The translations under genes and the position numbers were made by a program. A stretch of DNA of 64,000 bases. It comes from Sphingomonas changbaiensis NBRC 104936 (lineage in GTDB: Bacteria; Pseudomonadota; Alphaproteobacteria; Sphingomonadales; Sphingomonadaceae). The DNA is taken from contig NZ_BBWU01000042.1 in NCBI RefSeq assembly GCF_000974765.1, positions 1-64,000 of the forward strand. The letters are read 5' to 3'. Below are positions 17,426-26,522 of this stretch, one piece after another (positions within the stretch are counted from its first letter, which is position 1; each line of letters opens with the position of its first letter). The notes under the pieces were generated by a model that saw only the letters and a list, made by a program, of their open reading frames with translations, had not been told where the DNA came from and did no database searches.

Positions 17426-18120
17426 CAGGCCTCTGCGTCCAGCTCGCGCGACAGGGTCGCGTGGAATTTGTCGGCAAAGCGCAGCAGCCGCGCCTCCAGC
17501 CGGTTCAGGCCGTGGCTGAAGCGGTTGTACGCGATCACCGCCGGGATCGCCGCGAACAGGCCGATCGCGGTCGCGAACAGCGCCTCGGCAATGCCGGGCG
17601 CCACGACGGCGAGCGACGAATTCTGCTCCGCCGCGATCGAGGTGAAGCTGCGCATGATGCCCCAGACAGTGCCGAACAGCCCGACAAAGGGCGCCACGCT
17701 GCCGATCGTCGCCAGCACGTTCAGCCGGCCGGACAAGGCGTCGATCTCGGCCGCGCTTGCGCTCGCCATCAGCGTCGCCAGGCGGGAGCGCACGCCTTCG
17801 GCATCGACCTTCTTCGCATTGGTCGATCGCCGCCATTCCTTGAGGCCGGCATCCAGAACGCGCGCAGTCGGCACATTTTCATTGCCACGCTTGTCGTGAA
17901 AACGGTCGATGTCCTGCGCAGTCCAGAAGTCGCGCTCGAACGCGTCGGACTGGGCGACATTGCGCCGCAACCGGAAGCCGAAGCCAATGATGATCGTCCA
18001 GGTCCAGATGCTGGCGAGCAACAGGCCCAGCATGACGAACTTCACCACCCAGTCGGCCTGGAGGAAAAGGCCGATCGGCGACAGGGTCGCCGCGTCCGCA
18101 TTCACGAAAAGCTGATCCAA
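17425..18120 (-). CDS. tolQ: Tol system protein TolQ (MotA/TolQ/ExbB)
   Basis: A 231-residue three-helix channel protein of the proton-driven TolQR motor. The helices are at about residues 25-47, 135-160 and 170-195, with [10 protein letters not shown] and [22 protein letters not shown] as signatures. The start appears to be a TTG at 18120, 2 nt after the ybgC stop; GGAGG lies about 10 nt upstream of it inside ybgC and no nearer ATG fits. The weak start codon may tie TolQ translation to ybgC. Confidence 0.95.
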
Positions 18121-18122
18121 GT

Positions 18123-18572
18123 CTAAACGTCCTCCAGCAATCCCTCGAAAATGGTGAGCCAGGCGCGGGGCTGGCGGCGCGGCTTGCCTCCGTTCGGTGC
18201 CACGAACGCCGCGAGCACCTCCGCCTCGGTCAGAACTTCCCGCTCCAACATGACTCGCTGATGAATGGTTGCACTCGCGGCCGTGAAACCGCCGAGCGTG
18301 CTGACCACGATCAGCGCGTCATCCAGCCTGGCCGGGCGACGGAACCGGATGCGCAGATCGGCGACCACATAGACGCCCTCGCCCGCTTCCCAGGCCTGGC
18401 GCTGGTCGATCCCGGACGCGGCCAGCATGTCCGACCGGGCCCGTTCCATGAAGCGCAGATAGTTTGCGTGATAGACGACACCGGACAGGTCGGTGTCCTC
18501 GAAGAACACCCGCACCGGAAAGCGATGCTCGCGGCCGACGAAGCGGCCCCGCTGAGGCGTGTCCAACGTCAT
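18123..18572 (-). CDS. ybgC: Tol-Pal associated acyl-CoA thioesterase YbgC
   Basis: A 149-residue hot-dog-fold thioesterase. The signature EDTDLSGVVYHANYLRFMERAR contains the catalytic Asp and the family Tyr and His. It heads the tolQRAB-pal operon as in most Proteobacteria. I chose the ATG at 18572 (MTLDTPQRG) over an upstream TTG, since the family starts near there. It follows ruvB by 50 nt. Confidence 0.92.
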   Translation of the reverse strand: MTLDTPQRGRFVGREHRFPVRVFFEDTDLSGVVYHANYLRFMERARSDMLAASGIDQRQAWEAGEGVYVVADLRIRFRRPARLDDALIVVSTLGGFTAASATIHQRVMLEREVLTEAEVLAAFVAPNGGKPRRQPRAWLTIFEGLLEDV

Positions 18573-18622
18573 ATGAACGGCCCTAACGGATGCAGACTCG
18601 GCATCCAACTCGTTTGGACCGG

Positions 18623-19645
18623 CTAATCGAACAGCCCGTCCTGCCCGTTCGAGGGCGGGTTGAGGCCCAGATGCTTCCAGCCGGGCCCGTTCAGGCAGCG
18701 CCCGCGGGCGGTCCGGGCGATCAGACCGAGCTGGATCAGGTAAGGCTCGATCACTTCCTCGATCGTATCGCGCGGCTCGCTGAGGCCGGCGGCAAGCGTC
18801 TCCACGCCGACCGGGCCGCCCTTGTAGATGTCGGCGATCATGTTGAGGTAGCGACGGTCCATCGCGTCGAGGCCCAGGTGATCAACCTCCAGCCGGTTGA
18901 GCGCCTTGTCCGCAACATCGGCGTGCACGACGCCCTCGCCCGCGACATTGGCAAAATCGCGCACCCGGCGCAGCAGCCGCCCGGCGATGCGCGGCGTGCC
19001 GCGCGAGCGCTTGGCGATCTCGTGCGCGCCGTCTTCGGCAATGCCGAGGTCGAGCAGGCTCGCAGCCCGCCTCACCACCTGCTCCAGCTCGTCCACGGTG
19101 TAGAAATTGAGGCGGATCGGGATACCGAACCGGTCACGGAGCGGCGTCGTCAGCAGCCCCTGCCGCGTCGTCGCGCCCACCAGCGTGAAGCGCGGCAGCT
19201 CGATCCGGACTGAGCGGGCCGAGGGCCCCTCGCCGATCATCAGGTCGAGCGCGCGATCCTCCATCGCCGGATACAGCACTTCCTCGACGGCGGGCGCGAG
19301 GCGGTGGATCTCGTCGATGAACAGGACGTCGCCGTCCTCCAGATTGGTGAGCAGCGCGGCAAGGTCGCCCGACTTGGCGATCACCGGCCCGGACGTGGCG
19401 CGAAAGCCGACGCCCATTTCTCGCGCGACGATCTGCGCCAGCGTCGTCTTGCCGAGCCCGGGCGGCCCGAAGAACAGCACATGATCGAGCGCATCGCCGC
19501 GCGCCTTGGCGGCCGCGATGAACACCCGCAGATTCTCCCGCGCCGCCTTCTGCCCGACGAACTCGTCGAGCCGCTTCGGCCGCAGCGCCGCGTCAATATC
19601 CTCCGGCTTGCGCCCGGCGGCGAGAAGGCGGTCGGTGTCGGTCAT
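18623..19645 (-). CDS. ruvB: Holliday junction branch migration helicase RuvB
   Basis: A 340-residue AAA+ motor that, with RuvA, moves Holliday junctions. Walker A is GPPGLGKTT, Walker B is LFIDEIHRL, sensor 1 is [10 protein letters not shown], and the C-terminal winged helix follows. It begins with an ATGA overlap on the hicA stop, so ruvB translation probably depends on passage through the toxin gene. Confidence 0.98.
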   Translation of the reverse strand: MTDTDRLLAAGRKPEDIDAALRPKRLDEFVGQKAARENLRVFIAAAKARGDALDHVLFFGPPGLGKTTLAQIVAREMGVGFRATSGPVIAKSGDLAALLTNLEDGDVLFIDEIHRLAPAVEEVLYPAMEDRALDLMIGEGPSARSVRIELPRFTLVGATTRQGLLTTPLRDRFGIPIRLNFYTVDELEQVVRRAASLLDLGIAEDGAHEIAKRSRGTPRIAGRLLRRVRDFANVAGEGVVHADVADKALNRLEVDHLGLDAMDRRYLNMIADIYKGGPVGVETLAAGLSEPRDTIEEVIEPYLIQLGLIARTARGRCLNGPGWKHLGLNPPSNGQDGLFD

Positions 19646-19860
19646 TTGAGCGCCGCCATAAGCTCATCCGCAGTCAGGCCCGATTGATTGAGAATAGCGG
19701 CAAGCGTGCCCAGCCGAATTTCCTTGTGCATCGGAACGACGCAGCCCCGGTCGCCGCGTCGTAGGACGACGTGGCTGCCGCGCTGACGCATTTGCCGGAA
19801 CCCAAGTTGTTCGAGTGCTTTGATAAGCTCGCGCCCGGACAGGCGCGGAAGCCTAGGCAT
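19642..19860 (-). CDS. hicA: HicA family mRNA-interferase toxin
   Basis: A 72-residue double-stranded-RNA-binding-fold toxin. The catalytic His is H30 in RGSHVVL and the segment [15 protein letters not shown] is the first helix of the family. HicA cleaves mRNA and is blocked by HicB. The gene overlaps hicB by 8 nt at its start and ruvB by 3 nt at its end, so it is embedded in the ruv operon. Confidence 0.9.
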   Translation of the reverse strand: MPRLPRLSGRELIKALEQLGFRQMRQRGSHVVLRRGDRGCVVPMHKEIRLGTLAAILNQSGLTADELMAALK

Positions 19861-20059
19861 GCTCCTTGACGTCGAGCATCGTCACGATCGGTGCGCCGGT
19901 CGGCTTCAAAGGAAACTCCTCAAGATAGAGTTCCACAGCTTCACGGAGATTAGCTAGCGCCTCCTCCAAGCTGTCGCCCTGGGTCGCGGTTCCAGTCTCC
20001 GGATTATAGGCGACATAGCCCCCGTCCTCGTCAGGCGTAAGCACAGCAGTCACTTGCAT
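19853..20059 (-). CDS. hicB: HicB family antitoxin
   Basis: A 68-residue partner of HicA. The sequence DEDGGYVAYNPETGTATQGDSLEEAL is the degenerate RNase H-like HicB domain. No C-terminal DNA-binding domain (HTH or RHH) is present after [10 protein letters not shown], so this short HicB may not autoregulate. The start is 23 nt after the ruvA stop. Confidence 0.88.
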   Translation of the reverse strand: MQVTAVLTPDEDGGYVAYNPETGTATQGDSLEEALANLREAVELYLEEFPLKPTGAPIVTMLDVKEHA

Positions 20060-20082
20060 GAACGGGTCCTTTCGCCTGACAT

Positions 20083-20679
20083 CTACCGCGCCGCCTTCTT
20101 TAAGGCCAGCCGAACCAGCGCGTCCAACGTCGCTCCATCCCCGAGCTCATCGTTCGCCGCCGCCACCGCCGCATTCGCCTCCGCAGGTCGAAAGCCGAGA
20201 TTGGTGAGGGCGGAGATGGCATCGTCGGCCGCGCTGCCGGCCGGGATCGCGGCGGGGGCGCCGGGGCCGAGGGCGATGCCGCCGACCTTGTCCTTCAGCT
20301 CGCGGACGATGCGTTCGGCGAGCTTCGGGCCGACGCCCTGCGCGCGGGCGACCATTGCCTTGTCGCCGCTCGCGACCGATTTTTGCAGCTCGTCCGCCGA
20401 CAGTGCCGACAGGATCGCGAGCGCGACGCGGCCGCCGACGCCCTGCACGCCGGTCAGCAGCCGGAACCAGTCCCGCTCAGCCGCCGAGCCGAAGCCGAAC
20501 AGCGTCATCGAATCCTCGCGGACCTGCAGCTCGGTGAACAAGGTCACCTGACCGCCGACCGGGCCGATCACGGACAGGGTGCGGCTCGACGCCTGCACCA
20601 GATAGCCGACGCCGGCGACGTCGATCACCGCGTGATCCGCCCCCGCCTCCGCCAATTGTCCTGCCAACCTTGCGATCAT
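20083..20679 (-). CDS. ruvA: Holliday junction DNA-binding protein RuvA
   Basis: A 198-residue protein with three domains: an OB fold (1-65), a helix-hairpin-helix region ([17 protein letters not shown] and [16 protein letters not shown]) and a short C-terminal domain that contacts RuvB (from about 150). A GC-rich linker joins the last two. It lies downstream of ruvC with a palindromic repeat between them. Confidence 0.97.
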   Translation of the reverse strand: MIARLAGQLAEAGADHAVIDVAGVGYLVQASSRTLSVIGPVGGQVTLFTELQVREDSMTLFGFGSAAERDWFRLLTGVQGVGGRVALAILSALSADELQKSVASGDKAMVARAQGVGPKLAERIVRELKDKVGGIALGPGAPAAIPAGSAADDAISALTNLGFRPAEANAAVAAANDELGDGATLDALVRLALKKAAR

Positions 20680-20714
20680 GAGGGCACCCTAAAGGAACGA
20701 AACCGAAACACAAA

Positions 20715-20807
20715 CCGGTTTGGGCTGAGCCTGTCGAAGCCCTCCCTTTCCCCTGTGCTAGTCTAGAAGGAAGAAGGGAGGCCTTCGACAGGCTCAGGCC
20801 AAACCGG
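20715..20807. repeat. Second palindrome family, copy 1 (ruvC-ruvA)
   Basis: Arms with the core GGGCTGAGCCTGTCGAAGCC and its near-complement CCTTCGACAGGCTCAGGCC, around a short unpaired centre. It fills the gap between ruvC and ruvA and overlaps the ruvC 3' end. A second copy lies at 24500-24590. Confidence 0.88.
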
Positions 20808-21291
20808 CGCGGCTATTCCGCGCAAAGCTCAAATGATGCGCGTGGCAGATCGCGACCGCCAGCGCGTCGGCGGCATCGGGGCCGTCGATCCTGACGCCCG
20901 GCAGCAGGCGCGCGACCATCGCGTGCACCTGCGCCTTTTCGGCGGTGCCGGTGCCGACCACCGCCTTCTTGACCAGCGTCGGTGCGTATTCGCCGACGGT
21001 CAGGCCCGCCTTGGCCGCGCCGAGCAGCACGACGCCGCGCGCCTGGCCGAGCTTCAGCGTAGATTGCGGGTTCTTGTTGACGAATACGTCCTCGACCGCC
21101 GCAGCTTGGGGTGCGTATTCGGCGAGAAGTGACGCCAAGGCGCCATCCAGCGCCACCAGCCGGGCGCCGAGGTCCGCCTTCGCGTCCGTGGCGATCCGGC
21201 CGTTCGCGACATGCGCCAGCCGATTCCCCTCGGCGCGGATGACGCCCCAGCCCGTGGTGCCGAGGCCGGGGTCGAGACCGAGGATGATCAT
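20794..21291 (-). CDS. ruvC: Crossover junction endodeoxyribonuclease RuvC
   Basis: A 165-residue Holliday junction resolvase. The acidic catalytic residues are in [14 protein letters not shown] (first Asp), AVEDVFV (Glu) and the C-terminal [15 protein letters not shown]. The final residues (AGLA) and the stop codon lie inside the palindromic repeat at 20715-20807. Confidence 0.97.
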   Translation of the reverse strand: MIILGLDPGLGTTGWGVIRAEGNRLAHVANGRIATDAKADLGARLVALDGALASLLAEYAPQAAAVEDVFVNKNPQSTLKLGQARGVVLLGAAKAGLTVGEYAPTLVKKAVVGTGTAEKAQVHAMVARLLPGVRIDGPDAADALAVAICHAHHLSFARNSRAGLA

Positions 21292-21297
21292 AGAAAA

Positions 21298-21424
21298 TCC
21301 TCCCCGGGACGGGGAGGGGGACCAGCCGAAGGCTGGTGGAGGGGGCCCGCCACCCGGTACGAGCGTGGGGGCCCCTCCACCACCGGGCTCCGCCCGGCGG
21401 TCCCCCTCCCCGTCCCGGGGAGGA
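21298..21424. repeat. Large GC-rich palindrome between yebC and ruvC
   Basis: A perfect 26-bp outer stem (21298-21323 with 21399-21424, starting TCCTCCCCGGGACGGGG) plus inner complementary segments such as CCACC/GGTGG. It fills almost the entire gap between yebC and ruvC and could end or attenuate transcription into the ruv-tol block. Confidence 0.88.
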
Positions 21425-21430
21425 TCAAGA

Positions 21431-22165
21431 TCACCCCAGCCGCTCCATCACCTCGTCGGGCACGTCGTAATTGCCCCAGACGGTCTGCACATCGTCGTCG
21501 TCGTCGAGCGCATCGATCATCTTCAGCAGCTGGCGCGCATCGTCTTCGGCGACGCCGACCTGCATATGCGGGCGCCAGGCGAGCTTAGCGCCTTCGGCCT
21601 CGCCCAGAGCCGGCTCCAGCGCGCGAACGACTTCGTGGAGCGAGTCGATCGCCGTCCAGATGCGGTGCTCTTCCTCGTCCGACTCCACGTCCTCTGCGCC
21701 CGCTTCCAGCGCCGCCTCGAATACTTTTTCCGCGTCGCCCGCCTTGGCCGGGTAGGTGATCAGCCCCAGCCGGTCGAAGCCATGCGACACCGTCGCCATG
21801 TTGCCGCCATTCTTGGTGACGGCGGTGCGGACGTTGGTCGCGGTGCGGTTGCGGTTATCGGTCAACGCCTCGACGATCAGCGAGGTGCCGCCGGGGCCGA
21901 ACGCCTCATAGCGCACTTCCTCGTAATTCTCGGCATCGCCCCGGCTCGCCTTGTCGATCGAGCGCTGGATATTGTCCTTGGGCATCGACACGGCCTTGGC
22001 CGCGTTGACGGCGGCGCGCAGGCGCGGGTTCATGTCCGGATCGGGCGTGCCCATCTTCGCCGCGACGGTGATTTCGCGGCTGAGCTTGGAAAAGGCGGCG
22101 GACCGCTTTTTATCCTGCGCACCCTTGCGGTGCATGATGTTCTTGAATTTGGAATGGCCGGCCAT
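21431..22165 (-). CDS. yebC: YebC/PmpR-family protein
   Basis: A 244-residue YebC/TACO1-family protein. [21 protein letters not shown] at the start and [23 protein letters not shown] in the middle are signatures. Family members act as transcription regulators or relieve ribosome stalling on proline stretches. It is commonly linked to ruvCAB, as here. Confidence 0.95.
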   Translation of the reverse strand: MAGHSKFKNIMHRKGAQDKKRSAAFSKLSREITVAAKMGTPDPDMNPRLRAAVNAAKAVSMPKDNIQRSIDKASRGDAENYEEVRYEAFGPGGTSLIVEALTDNRNRTATNVRTAVTKNGGNMATVSHGFDRLGLITYPAKAGDAEKVFEAALEAGAEDVESDEEEHRIWTAIDSLHEVVRALEPALGEAEGAKLAWRPHMQVGVAEDDARQLLKMIDALDDDDDVQTVWGNYDVPDEVMERLG

Positions 22166-22180
22166 GGCCTGTCGTTTCCT

Positions 22181-22855
22181 TCAGCTTGATTGTTGCGCCG
22201 GCTGGCGGCGGCGTTCGAGGATCGCGGCGAACGTATCCCGCATCTCGCGCACGGTGCGGCCGCCGAGTTCGCTTGCAAAGGCCCGTTCACGATATCCTGC
22301 GAGCCCCGGCTGCTCGGCAACCAGTGCGCTGGTGCCGGCGATCGGATCGATCACGTCCATCAGCGAGAAGAGCGGCACCAGGATGCAGTCCGCGACCGTG
22401 GGGCTGTCGCCCGCGGCCCAGACATGGTTCGCGTCGCGCGCCTTCTCAAGCGCCGCGAGCCCGGTGCGGATGGTGCTGATCGCCTCGTCGACCAGCACCG
22501 GCTCGTTCCGCATCCCGAATACCTTGCAGACCATGATCGGACGCAGGCCGGCGAGTTCGTGGCTGGCGAGCGTCTCGATCGTCCGCGCACGGGCGCGATC
22601 GCGCGGGTTCTCCGGCAGCAGAGGCGGCCCGTCGAGCACGTCGTCGAGATAGCCGACGATCGCGGCCGATTCGGCCAGCGTCCAGCCGTCATCATCGAGC
22701 ACGGGCACGCGGCCCATCGGACTGATCGCCAGGAATTCGGGCGCCTGCATCGATCCGCCCGGAGGCAGCTCGACGGGAAGGTCATGGCCCTTGATGCGCC
22801 CGGCCATCAGCACACGCTGAACGAATGGCGACGCGATCGAACCATAGACCTTCAT
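22181..22855 (-). CDS. Glutathione S-transferase family protein
   Basis: A 224-residue GST. The thioredoxin-like N-terminal domain includes SPFVQRVLMAGRIKG (candidate active Ser) and the glutathione-binding PMGRVPVLDDDGWTLAESAAIVGYLD. The C-terminal helical domain follows. The substrate is unknown. It lies between gapR and yebC on the same strand, 15 nt before yebC. Confidence 0.9.
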   Translation of the reverse strand: MKVYGSIASPFVQRVLMAGRIKGHDLPVELPPGGSMQAPEFLAISPMGRVPVLDDDGWTLAESAAIVGYLDDVLDGPPLLPENPRDRARARTIETLASHELAGLRPIMVCKVFGMRNEPVLVDEAISTIRTGLAALEKARDANHVWAAGDSPTVADCILVPLFSLMDVIDPIAGTSALVAEQPGLAGYRERAFASELGGRTVREMRDTFAAILERRRQPAQQSS

Positions 22856-22866
22856 GTGAGCCTCCC

Positions 22867-23106
22867 TCAGTCGAGCCCCAGCGCGCTGCGATAGGTTTCC
22901 AGCAACGCGTCGGCTTCCTGCCGTGCATTCTTTTCCATGCGCCGCAGCCGCACGATCGCGCGCATCGTCTTGGTGTCGTAGCCGTTGGCCTTCGCCTCCA
23001 GATAGACGTCCTTCACGTCGTCGGCGATGCCCTTCTTCTCTTCTTCCAGCCGCTCGATGCGCTCGATGAACAGGCGCAATTGATCGGCGGCGACGTTGTC
23101 ACTCAT
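22867..23106 (-). CDS. gapR: GapR-like nucleoid-associated protein (DUF2312)
   Basis: A 79-residue protein with a long coiled-coil start ([30 protein letters not shown]) and a basic helix ([20 protein letters not shown]). This is the DUF2312/GapR pattern. Caulobacter GapR forms a dimer-of-dimers clamp around overtwisted DNA ahead of forks and polymerases. Length and motif agree closely. Confidence 0.93.
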   Translation of the reverse strand: MSDNVAADQLRLFIERIERLEEEKKGIADDVKDVYLEAKANGYDTKTMRAIVRLRRMEKNARQEADALLETYRSALGLD

Positions 23107-23165
23107 TCTGCGAATCCTCGGGGGTTACGGTGAAGGCGCGGCCTTAGGCGAACCGGGCCTTCGCC

Positions 23166-24482
23166 TCAAGGCAAAGGCTGCCGCTGTCCGCCCAGCTTTT
23201 CGACCACGCCGTGGCGCATCACGAAATCGACGTGCTCGAGCCGCCGCACATCGTCGAGCGGACTTGCCGAGACGGCGATCACGTCGGCGAATTTGCCGGG
23301 TTCGAGCGTGCCGATCCGATCGGACTGGCCCAGCAGATCGGCGGCGCTGACGGTCGCCGCGCGGATCGCCTGCATCGGCGTCATCCCGGCCTGGACCATC
23401 AGCGCGAACTCCTTCGCATTCTCGCCGTGTTTCGACACGCCGGTGTCGGTGCCGAAGGCGATCTTCACGCCGGACGCGATCGCGCGCTTGTGGCTCGCCA
23501 GGGCCGCCGCCGCCGCTTCCTCGGCCTTCGGGATCGAGGCAGGCGGCAGCGCGCCCGACCGCGCCTGGGCGAGTGCGGCGACCGGCGCGAGCATCGTCGG
23601 CACCAGATAGGTGCCGTGCGCCTTGAACAGCTTGACTGTATTTTCGTCCTGGAATGTGCCGTGCTCGATCGAATCGGCGCCGGCTTCGATGGCCGCCTCG
23701 ATGCCTTCCTTGGCGTGGGCATGGACCGCGACCCTGCGGCCGAAGCTGTGCGCGGTCTCGACGATCGCCTTCATTTCCTCCGGCGTCATCTGCCGGCCGA
23801 GCCCGCCGGCCACGTTCGAGAGCACGCCGCCGGTCGCGGCGAACTTGATCACCAGCGCGCCCATCCGGATCTGGTCCCGCACCGCCCGCCGGCAATCGTC
23901 CGGGCCGTTGCAGACATTCACCTGATGCTGATGCTCGGCTTCGTAGAGGTCGCGATTGACGCCGTTGATGTCGCCGTGCCCGCCCGAGACGGAGATCATC
24001 TGCCCGGCATTGACGATCGACGGTCCTTCCAGATCGCCGCGGTCGATCGCATCGCGGAGCGCGCGGATGCCGCGCGGCTCCCCGCCCAGATCGCGCACGG
24101 TGGTGAAGCCCGCCTCGACCGTCTCGCGCGCATGGTTGGCGGCGAGCAGCACATTGTCCTCATAGTCGCGATTGGCCGCGGTCAGGCGCTCGTGCAGCGG
24201 ATCGCCGTCCGAATAGAAATGGACGTGCATGTCGATCAGGCCCGGCAGCACGAAGCCGTTGCGCAGATCGACCAAAGTGGCGCCCGCCTCCGGCGCGACG
24301 AAGCCGTCGCGCAGCTCGGCAATCTTGTCTCCGCGCACGATGATCGTGGTCGCACCGCGGGGCGCGGTTCCCGGCGTGGCGAGCACGGCGCCGGCCTGGA
24401 TATAGGTGACGCGCGGCGCGACCTGCGCAGGCGCGGCGCTCGCGAGTAGAACGGCCAACGCGGCGGTGACGAACGGCTTCAT
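23166..24482 (-). CDS. Secreted amidohydrolase / Xaa-Pro dipeptidase-like
   Basis: A 438-residue metal-dependent hydrolase with a signal peptide (MKPFVTAALAVLLASAAPAQ). Metal ligands are suggested by the HVHF motif, by a Lys in VIKFAATGG that may be carboxylated, by His residues in VAVHAH and by Asp in FGTDTGV. The family includes periplasmic imidazolonepropionase-like and prolidase-like enzymes, so the substrate may be a dipeptide or a lactone. It is probably monocistronic with a repeat upstream. Confidence 0.88.
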   Translation of the reverse strand: MKPFVTAALAVLLASAAPAQVAPRVTYIQAGAVLATPGTAPRGATTIIVRGDKIAELRDGFVAPEAGATLVDLRNGFVLPGLIDMHVHFYSDGDPLHERLTAANRDYEDNVLLAANHARETVEAGFTTVRDLGGEPRGIRALRDAIDRGDLEGPSIVNAGQMISVSGGHGDINGVNRDLYEAEHQHQVNVCNGPDDCRRAVRDQIRMGALVIKFAATGGVLSNVAGGLGRQMTPEEMKAIVETAHSFGRRVAVHAHAKEGIEAAIEAGADSIEHGTFQDENTVKLFKAHGTYLVPTMLAPVAALAQARSGALPPASIPKAEEAAAAALASHKRAIASGVKIAFGTDTGVSKHGENAKEFALMVQAGMTPMQAIRAATVSAADLLGQSDRIGTLEPGKFADVIAVSASPLDDVRRLEHVDFVMRHGVVEKLGGQRQPLP

Positions 24483-24499
24483 TAATAAGTCCCCCTCCT

Positions 24500-24590
24500 C
24501 GGTTCGGGCTGAGCCTGTCGAAGCCCTCCCTTTGATTTCTCCCGCGCCCTAAGAAGAAGGGAGGCCTTCGACAAGCTCAGGCCGAACCGG
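24500..24590. repeat. Second palindrome family, copy 2
   Basis: Same arms as 20715-20807 (GGCTGAGCCTGTCGAAGCCC and complement). It fills the gap between the DUF1244 stop and the amidohydrolase start. Confidence 0.88.
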
Positions 24591-24598
24591 GTGGAGGA

Positions 24599-24898
24599 TC
24601 ACAACCCCAGTTCCCGGTTCCGCCTCAGGCTCTCCTCCATCCGCGCCAGCTGCTCCGGTGTCGCGGCGCTCTGATGCGCCGCTTTCCACTCCGTATATGG
24701 CATTCCGTAGACCGCCTCGCGTCCCTGGTCCCGGGTCAGCGCGCCCTCGCTCGCTTCGGACAGCCAATCGCCCAGGCAATTGCGGCAGAAGCCGGCCAGG
24801 CCCATCAGATCGACGTTCTGGGCGTCGGTACGCTGCTGCAGGTGATGGACCAGCCTTCGGAACGCAGCGGCGGCCGCCGCATCGCTATATTCGACCAT
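24599..24898 (-). CDS. DUF1244 domain protein
   Basis: A 99-residue, largely helical protein. The motif NVDLMGLAGFCRNCLGDWL with two cysteines and the following GMPYTEWKAAHQ are typical of DUF1244. The function is unknown. It diverges from pyk with 72 nt between starts. Confidence 0.88.
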   Translation of the reverse strand: MVEYSDAAAAAAFRRLVHHLQQRTDAQNVDLMGLAGFCRNCLGDWLSEASEGALTRDQGREAVYGMPYTEWKAAHQSAATPEQLARMEESLRRNRELGL

Positions 24899-24970
24899 CC
24901 GATCCTCCTCCGGGTTGATCCGCGGCGGATAGCCGGTAGGACGCCGCTGTCCAACGGGAAGCGAGAACAC

Positions 24971-26428
24971 ATGGCGACAAGCGTCGAACCCCGGTCCCGC
25001 AAGGTCCGCATCCTGGCGACGCTGGGCCCTGCCAGCCGCAGTCCGGAGATGATCGAGCGGCTGTTCCGCGCCGGCGCCGATGCGTTCCGCGTGAACATGA
25101 GCCACGGTGCCCAGGCCGATCACGCGCAGACGATCGCCAACATCCGCGCGCTCGAAAAGACGCTGGGCCGACCGACGACGATCCTGGTCGACCTGCAGGG
25201 ACCGAAGCTGCGCGTCGGCACGTTCGCCGATGGCATGGCGATGCTGAAGACGGGGCAGGAGTTCGTGCTCGACCGCGACACTGCACCGGGCGATGCGAAC
25301 CGGGTATGCCTGCCCCACCGCGAGCTGTTCATCGCGCTGGAAGCCGGATCGCGCCTGCTGCTCGACGACGGCAAGCTCGTGCTGCGCGTGACCAGCGCCA
25401 CGCATGACCGGATCGAGACAAAGGTCGAAGTCGGCGGCGCGCTCAGCAACAACAAGGGACTGAACGTCCCCGACGTGGTGGTGCCGCTCGCGGCGTTGAC
25501 GGAAAAGGACCGCTCCGACCTCGCCTTCGCGCTCGATCACGATATCGACTGGGTGGCGCTGAGCTTCGTGCAGCGGCCCGAGGATGTGGCCGAGGCGCGG
25601 CGCATGATTCAGGGCCGGGCGGCCTTGCTCGCGAAGATCGAGAAGCCGGCGGCGCTGGAACGGCTGGAGCCGATCCTGGAACTCGCCGACGCCGTGATGG
25701 TCGCGCGCGGCGATCTGGGCGTGGAGCTGCCGCCGCAGGACGTGCCGCCGATGCAAAAGCGGATCGTCGAATGCGCAAGGCGGATGGGCCGCCCGGTCGT
25801 GGTCGCGACGCAGATGCTCGAATCGATGATCAAGTCGCCGACGCCGACCCGCGCCGAAGTGTCGGACGTTGCGACCGCGATTTACGACGGCGCCGACGCG
25901 GTGATGCTGTCGGCCGAAAGCGCGGCCGGCGACTGGCCCGAGGAATCGGTCGCGATGATGAATTCGATCGCGAACGCGGTCGAGCGCGATCCCGGCTATG
26001 CCGCGCGCGTCCATTTCACCGAAACCCGGCCGGACCCGACCACCGCCGACGCGCTGGCGGAAGCCGCCGGCGCGATCGCCAAGACGGTGTCGGCGGCGGC
26101 GATCATCTGCTTCACCTCCTCAGGCTCGACCGCGCGGCGGATCGCGCGCGAGCGGCCGTCGGTGCCGCTGCTGGTGCTCACCCCGAAGCTGGAGACGGCG
26201 CGGCGCCTTGGCATCCTCTGGGGCGTGCACGCGGTGCGCACCAAGGACGTCGTCTCGTTCGAAGACATGATCGCCAAGTCTAAACGCATGGCGCTCCGTC
26301 ACAACATGGCGAAGGCCGGCGACCGCGTGATCGTCATGGCCGGCGTGCCGTTCGGGACGCCGGGATCGACCAACGTTCTCCACGTCGCCCGGATCGTCGG
26401 CGACGAGCTGAAGCGCCACCAAGGCTAG
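24971..26428 (+). CDS. pyk: Pyruvate kinase
   Basis: A 485-residue glycolytic enzyme making pyruvate and ATP from phosphoenolpyruvate and ADP. KVRILATLGPASRS opens the barrel, and the active-site segments include FRVNMSHG, LLAKIEKP, VMVARGDLGVELPP and QMLESMI. The C-terminal allosteric domain ends at KRHQG. The ATG at 24971 is the family start. A palindrome copy follows 14 nt after the stop. Confidence 0.97.
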   Translation: MATSVEPRSRKVRILATLGPASRSPEMIERLFRAGADAFRVNMSHGAQADHAQTIANIRALEKTLGRPTTILVDLQGPKLRVGTFADGMAMLKTGQEFVLDRDTAPGDANRVCLPHRELFIALEAGSRLLLDDGKLVLRVTSATHDRIETKVEVGGALSNNKGLNVPDVVVPLAALTEKDRSDLAFALDHDIDWVALSFVQRPEDVAEARRMIQGRAALLAKIEKPAALERLEPILELADAVMVARGDLGVELPPQDVPPMQKRIVECARRMGRPVVVATQMLESMIKSPTPTRAEVSDVATAIYDGADAVMLSAESAAGDWPEESVAMMNSIANAVERDPGYAARVHFTETRPDPTTADALAEAAGAIAKTVSAAAIICFTSSGSTARRIARERPSVPLLVLTPKLETARRLGILWGVHAVRTKDVVSFEDMIAKSKRMALRHNMAKAGDRVIVMAGVPFGTPGSTNVLHVARIVGDELKRHQG

Positions 26429-26442
26429 TTGGCCCCCAAAAT

Positions 26443-26515
26443 CCGTTCGCTTCGAGCGCAGTCGAGAAGCGAGATCCCGGAGCAGCCGTTTCTCGACTTC
26501 GCTCGAAACGAACGG
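26443..26515. repeat. Dispersed palindrome, copy 4
   Basis: A 73-bp copy between the convergent pyk and lipoprotein genes, 14 nt from one stop and 7 nt from the other. It has the same placement as copy 2. Confidence 0.9.
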
Positions 26516-26522
26516 CGCCGGC

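Noticed and set aside
19642-20059. Prophage or genomic island around hicBA
   Set aside because: Only the two small genes are added; both sides are ruv genes, with no integrase, tRNA or direct repeats.
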